This document shows positions 22,951 through 24,988 of a stretch of DNA of 24,988 bases, in pieces. The position numbers and the translations under genes are program-made. Every line of letters begins with the position of its first letter. Within the stretch, counting starts at the first letter, position 1. Source of the stretch: a bacterium (GTDB taxonomy: Bacteria > UBP13 > UBA5359); NCBI GenBank assembly GCA_028685295.1, contig JAQUEL010000019.1, forward strand, positions 1-24,988, written 5' to 3'. The notes under the pieces are model-generated. The model saw only the letters and a program-made list of their open reading frames with translations, was not told the origin of the DNA and did not search any database.

Positions 22951-23676
22951 ATGATTATCATTCCCGCTATAGATATGTTGGACGGCTGCTGCGTGCGCCT
23001 GATGCAGGGGGATTATGAACAGAAGACTGTTTATGGAGAGGACCCGGCTGAAATGGCCCGCCGCTGGGAAGCAGAGGGTGCCGAACGTATCCATCTGGTA
23101 GACCTGAATGGGGCCAGAGAAGGCAAGCCCGTCAATCTGGATGCTGTAGCACGAATAGCTTCCGCCGTAAATGTGCCTTTGCAACTGGGTGGCGGCTTGA
23201 GAACTGCTGATGATATTAAGCGGGTGCTGGACCTGGGAGTGGAGCGGGTCATCATCGGCACTGCAGCTCTGAATGAAGGTCTGGCGGCAGAGTTGCTGGG
23301 TTATTTTAGAGAGGCGCTTATTCTGGGCATAGACGCCCGAAACGGGCAGGTAGCTATCAAAGGGTGGCTGGAGCAATCTACAATATCTGCGGTGAATCTG
23401 GCTGAAAGGATGGCTGCTTTAGGTGCCCGACGGATAATATATACGGATATCAGCCGTGATGGAGCTATGTCCGGGCCTAACGTAGCAGCCACAGCTGATC
23501 TGGCTCAAAGCTGCGGTTTGCCGGTTATTGCATCCGGTGGCGTGAGCAATTTACAGGATATCGAAAATTTAGTCCGGCTGGAAAGTAAAGGAATAGAGGG
23601 AGCCATCATTGGGCGTGCTCTGTATAACGGAACCATAAAGCTGCCGGAAGCTATAGCTGCCGGTCAGGTAGCCTAG
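22951..23676 (+). CDS. hisA: ProFAR isomerase HisA
   Basis: HisA carries out the Amadori isomerisation of ProFAR to PRFAR on a TIM barrel. The 241-residue protein has the catalytic aspartates in PAIDMLDG (D8) and LGIDARNG, and the phosphate-binding LGGGLRT and IASGGVSN/IIGRALY loops. It begins immediately after the hisB stop, with AAGGGG as ribosome-binding site. hisH normally lies between hisB and hisA in many bacteria and is absent here. Confidence 0.96.
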   Translation: MIIIPAIDMLDGCCVRLMQGDYEQKTVYGEDPAEMARRWEAEGAERIHLVDLNGAREGKPVNLDAVARIASAVNVPLQLGGGLRTADDIKRVLDLGVERVIIGTAALNEGLAAELLGYFREALILGIDARNGQVAIKGWLEQSTISAVNLAERMAALGARRIIYTDISRDGAMSGPNVAATADLAQSCGLPVIASGGVSNLQDIENLVRLESKGIEGAIIGRALYNGTIKLPEAIAAGQVA

Positions 23677-23709
23677 AGGGTTGCCCCGATTCGGAGGGAT
23701 GAAGATAAG

Positions 23710-24489
23710 ATGCAAACATTAGGCAAGAGAATAATTCCCTGTCTGGATGTTCATGCCGGCAGGGTAGTCAAAGGAACTAATTTTGTTAATCTGAGAGATG
23801 CCGGTGATCCGGTGGAATTGGCCGCTTTCTATGACAGAGAGGGTGCCGATGAACTGGTCTTTCTGGATATTGCAGCCTCTTCCGATGCCAGGAATATTAT
23901 GCTGGATATGGTGCGGCTTGCAGCGGAACAGGTATCCATACCTTTCACTGTCGGCGGCGGATTACGCACAGTAGATGATATACGGCAGGTATTGAATGTT
24001 GGGGCCGACAAGATCAGCCTCAACACCTCGGCCGTGGCCACGCCTGAGCTGATTACGCAGAGTGCGGAGCAGTTTGGCCGCCAGTGTGTGGTTGTGGCTA
24101 TAGATGCCAAAGCCAGGCCTGACGGCGGGTGGGAGGTCTATGTGCATGGAGGACGGACGCCAACCGGTCTGGATATTGTGGACTGGGCTAAAAAGGTGGA
24201 AGAATTGGGAGCGGGCGAGCTTCTGCTTACCAGCATGGATTGCGACGGCACCAGGGCGGGTTATGATATTCCCCTGACGGCGGCGGTGGCGCAGGCGGTC
24301 TCCATTCCGGTAATAGCTTCCGGTGGCGCTGGTACCATAGAGCATTTGCGCCAGGCCCTGGACGAGGGAAAGGCCGATGCCGCCCTGGTGGCATCCATTG
24401 TGCACTATGGTGAATATTCCATTGCTGAGATCAAGGCCGAATTGACTGCTTCAGGATTGAAAATGAGGTGTCGAAATTGCGAACAATGA
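23710..24489 (+). CDS. hisF: Imidazole glycerol phosphate synthase cyclase subunit HisF
   Basis: HisF uses ammonia, normally channelled from the glutaminase HisH, to turn PRFAR into IGP and AICAR. The 259-residue TIM barrel has the catalytic Asp in [14 protein letters not shown] and in VVAIDAK, and the phosphate-binding VGGGLRT and IASGGAGT motifs. It ends with a short Cys-containing tail (MRCRNCEQ). GGAGGG lies about 11 nt before the ATG. The partner hisH is not in this cluster. The end overlaps the DJ-1-like gene. Confidence 0.96.
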   Translation: MQTLGKRIIPCLDVHAGRVVKGTNFVNLRDAGDPVELAAFYDREGADELVFLDIAASSDARNIMLDMVRLAAEQVSIPFTVGGGLRTVDDIRQVLNVGADKISLNTSAVATPELITQSAEQFGRQCVVVAIDAKARPDGGWEVYVHGGRTPTGLDIVDWAKKVEELGAGELLLTSMDCDGTRAGYDIPLTAAVAQAVSIPVIASGGAGTIEHLRQALDEGKADAALVASIVHYGEYSIAEIKAELTASGLKMRCRNCEQ

Positions 24490-24988
24490 ATTCAGGGCCC
24501 AATCCTCGGCACAGAGCTTTGATAATTCTGGCAGATGGTTTTGAGGAGATAGAGGCCGTTACACCGATAGATATTCTACGACGAGCCGATGTGGAGGTTA
24601 TAGTGGCAGGGCTTGATAAATTATCTGTAACTGGTGCGCGAGGTGTCACAGTACAGGCCGATGTACTGCTGGCTGATTTTGCCGGCAGAGCTGATGCCGT
24701 AATATTGCCCGGGGGAATGCCGGGTGCAGCTAATCTGGCCGCTTCTGCTGTAGTAAAGTCAATTCTGATGGAAACGGCGGCTAAAAACGGACTTATTGCA
24801 GCCATCTGTGCCGCTCCTGCTGTAATTCTGGCTTCCATGGAGTTGCTGAAGGGCAGGCAGGTCACCTGTTATCCCGGTATGGAGGAGTATTTCCCTGCCG
24901 ATGTACGATATACCGGACAAAGTGTAACGGTTGACGGCAAAATCATAACCGCTGCCGGTGTGGGCGCAGCTCTGAAATTCTCTCTTGT
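24486..24988 (+). CDS. DJ-1/PfpI family protein (truncated by window end)
   Basis: The first 167 residues of a DJ-1/YajL-type protein, a class linked to glyoxalase/deglycase-like or protease-like activities and to ThiJ/Hsp31 relatives. The conserved glutamate ([19 protein letters not shown]), the [10 protein letters not shown] loop and the nucleophile cysteine in [11 protein letters not shown] are present. The ATG at 24486 overlaps the hisF stop as ATGA; a TTG at 24477 with GAGG 8 nt upstream is an alternative start. The frame runs off the window without a stop. Being after hisF it is probably co-transcribed with the histidine genes, but its metabolic role there is unknown. Confidence 0.9.
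   Translation, partial: MNSGPNPRHRALIILADGFEEIEAVTPIDILRRADVEVIVAGLDKLSVTGARGVTVQADVLLADFAGRADAVILPGGMPGAANLAASAVVKSILMETAAKNGLIAAICAAPAVILASMELLKGRQVTCYPGMEEYFPADVRYTGQSVTVDGKIITAAGVGAALKFSL

Overview
The window looks like chromosomal DNA of an anaerobic, Gram-positive-type bacterium (Firmicutes/Clostridia-like). Grounds: strong AGGAGG Shine-Dalgarno sites before most genes, ThyX instead of ThyA, a HydG-type radical SAM enzyme, an RsbW-like anti-sigma kinase, a TPP riboswitch with an intrinsic-terminator platform, moderate GC and frequent ATGA-type operon overlaps. The assignment is an inference; no rRNA is present.

Layout. (1) 1-800: a tRNA-Arg(CCG) with the decayed C-terminal part of a large serine recombinase running into its 3' end. 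(2) 798-4605, minus strand: an SDR oxidoreductase, and a thyX / MATE exporter / prepilin-like gene run. (3) 4774-6708: a soluble three-PAS histidine kinase without a partner regulator. (4) 6746-12256: a thiamine operon with a consensus promoter and TPP riboswitch, then thiE/tenI-like, a HydG-like enzyme in the thiH position, thiS, thiG, thiC, and finally panC. thiF and thiD are not in it. (5) 12257-12722: a gene-free stretch with three perfect DnaA boxes, a 21-bp tandem repeat and a possible transposon-end sequence. (6) 12723-19483, all plus strand: an unrecognised 187-residue protein, a 20-residue peptide gene with the best ribosome-binding site in the window, a radical SAM/SPASM enzyme overlapping it by ATGA, a family-5 peptide-type solute-binding protein, a membrane sensor histidine kinase and a LytTR response regulator. 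This is the most interesting part: it has the parts of a ribosomally made, radical-SAM-modified peptide system joined to an uptake/sensing and two-component module. (7) 19498-19920, minus: an RsbW-like protein. (8) 20004-24489: a histidine operon hisD - HAD phosphatase - hisB - hisA - hisF, lacking hisH between hisB and hisA, followed by a DJ-1/PfpI gene cut by the window end.

How the genes work together. The thiamine operon makes the thiazole (ThiS, ThiG and the tyrosine-cleaving radical SAM enzyme) and the pyrimidine (ThiC), under TPP feedback through transcription termination. The histidine operon covers the IGP-synthase cyclase to histidinol steps, the HAD protein probably supplying histidinol-phosphate phosphatase. 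In the peptide cassette I infer that the radical SAM enzyme modifies the 20-mer; whether the solute-binding protein and two-component pair respond to that product is a hypothesis from gene order only.
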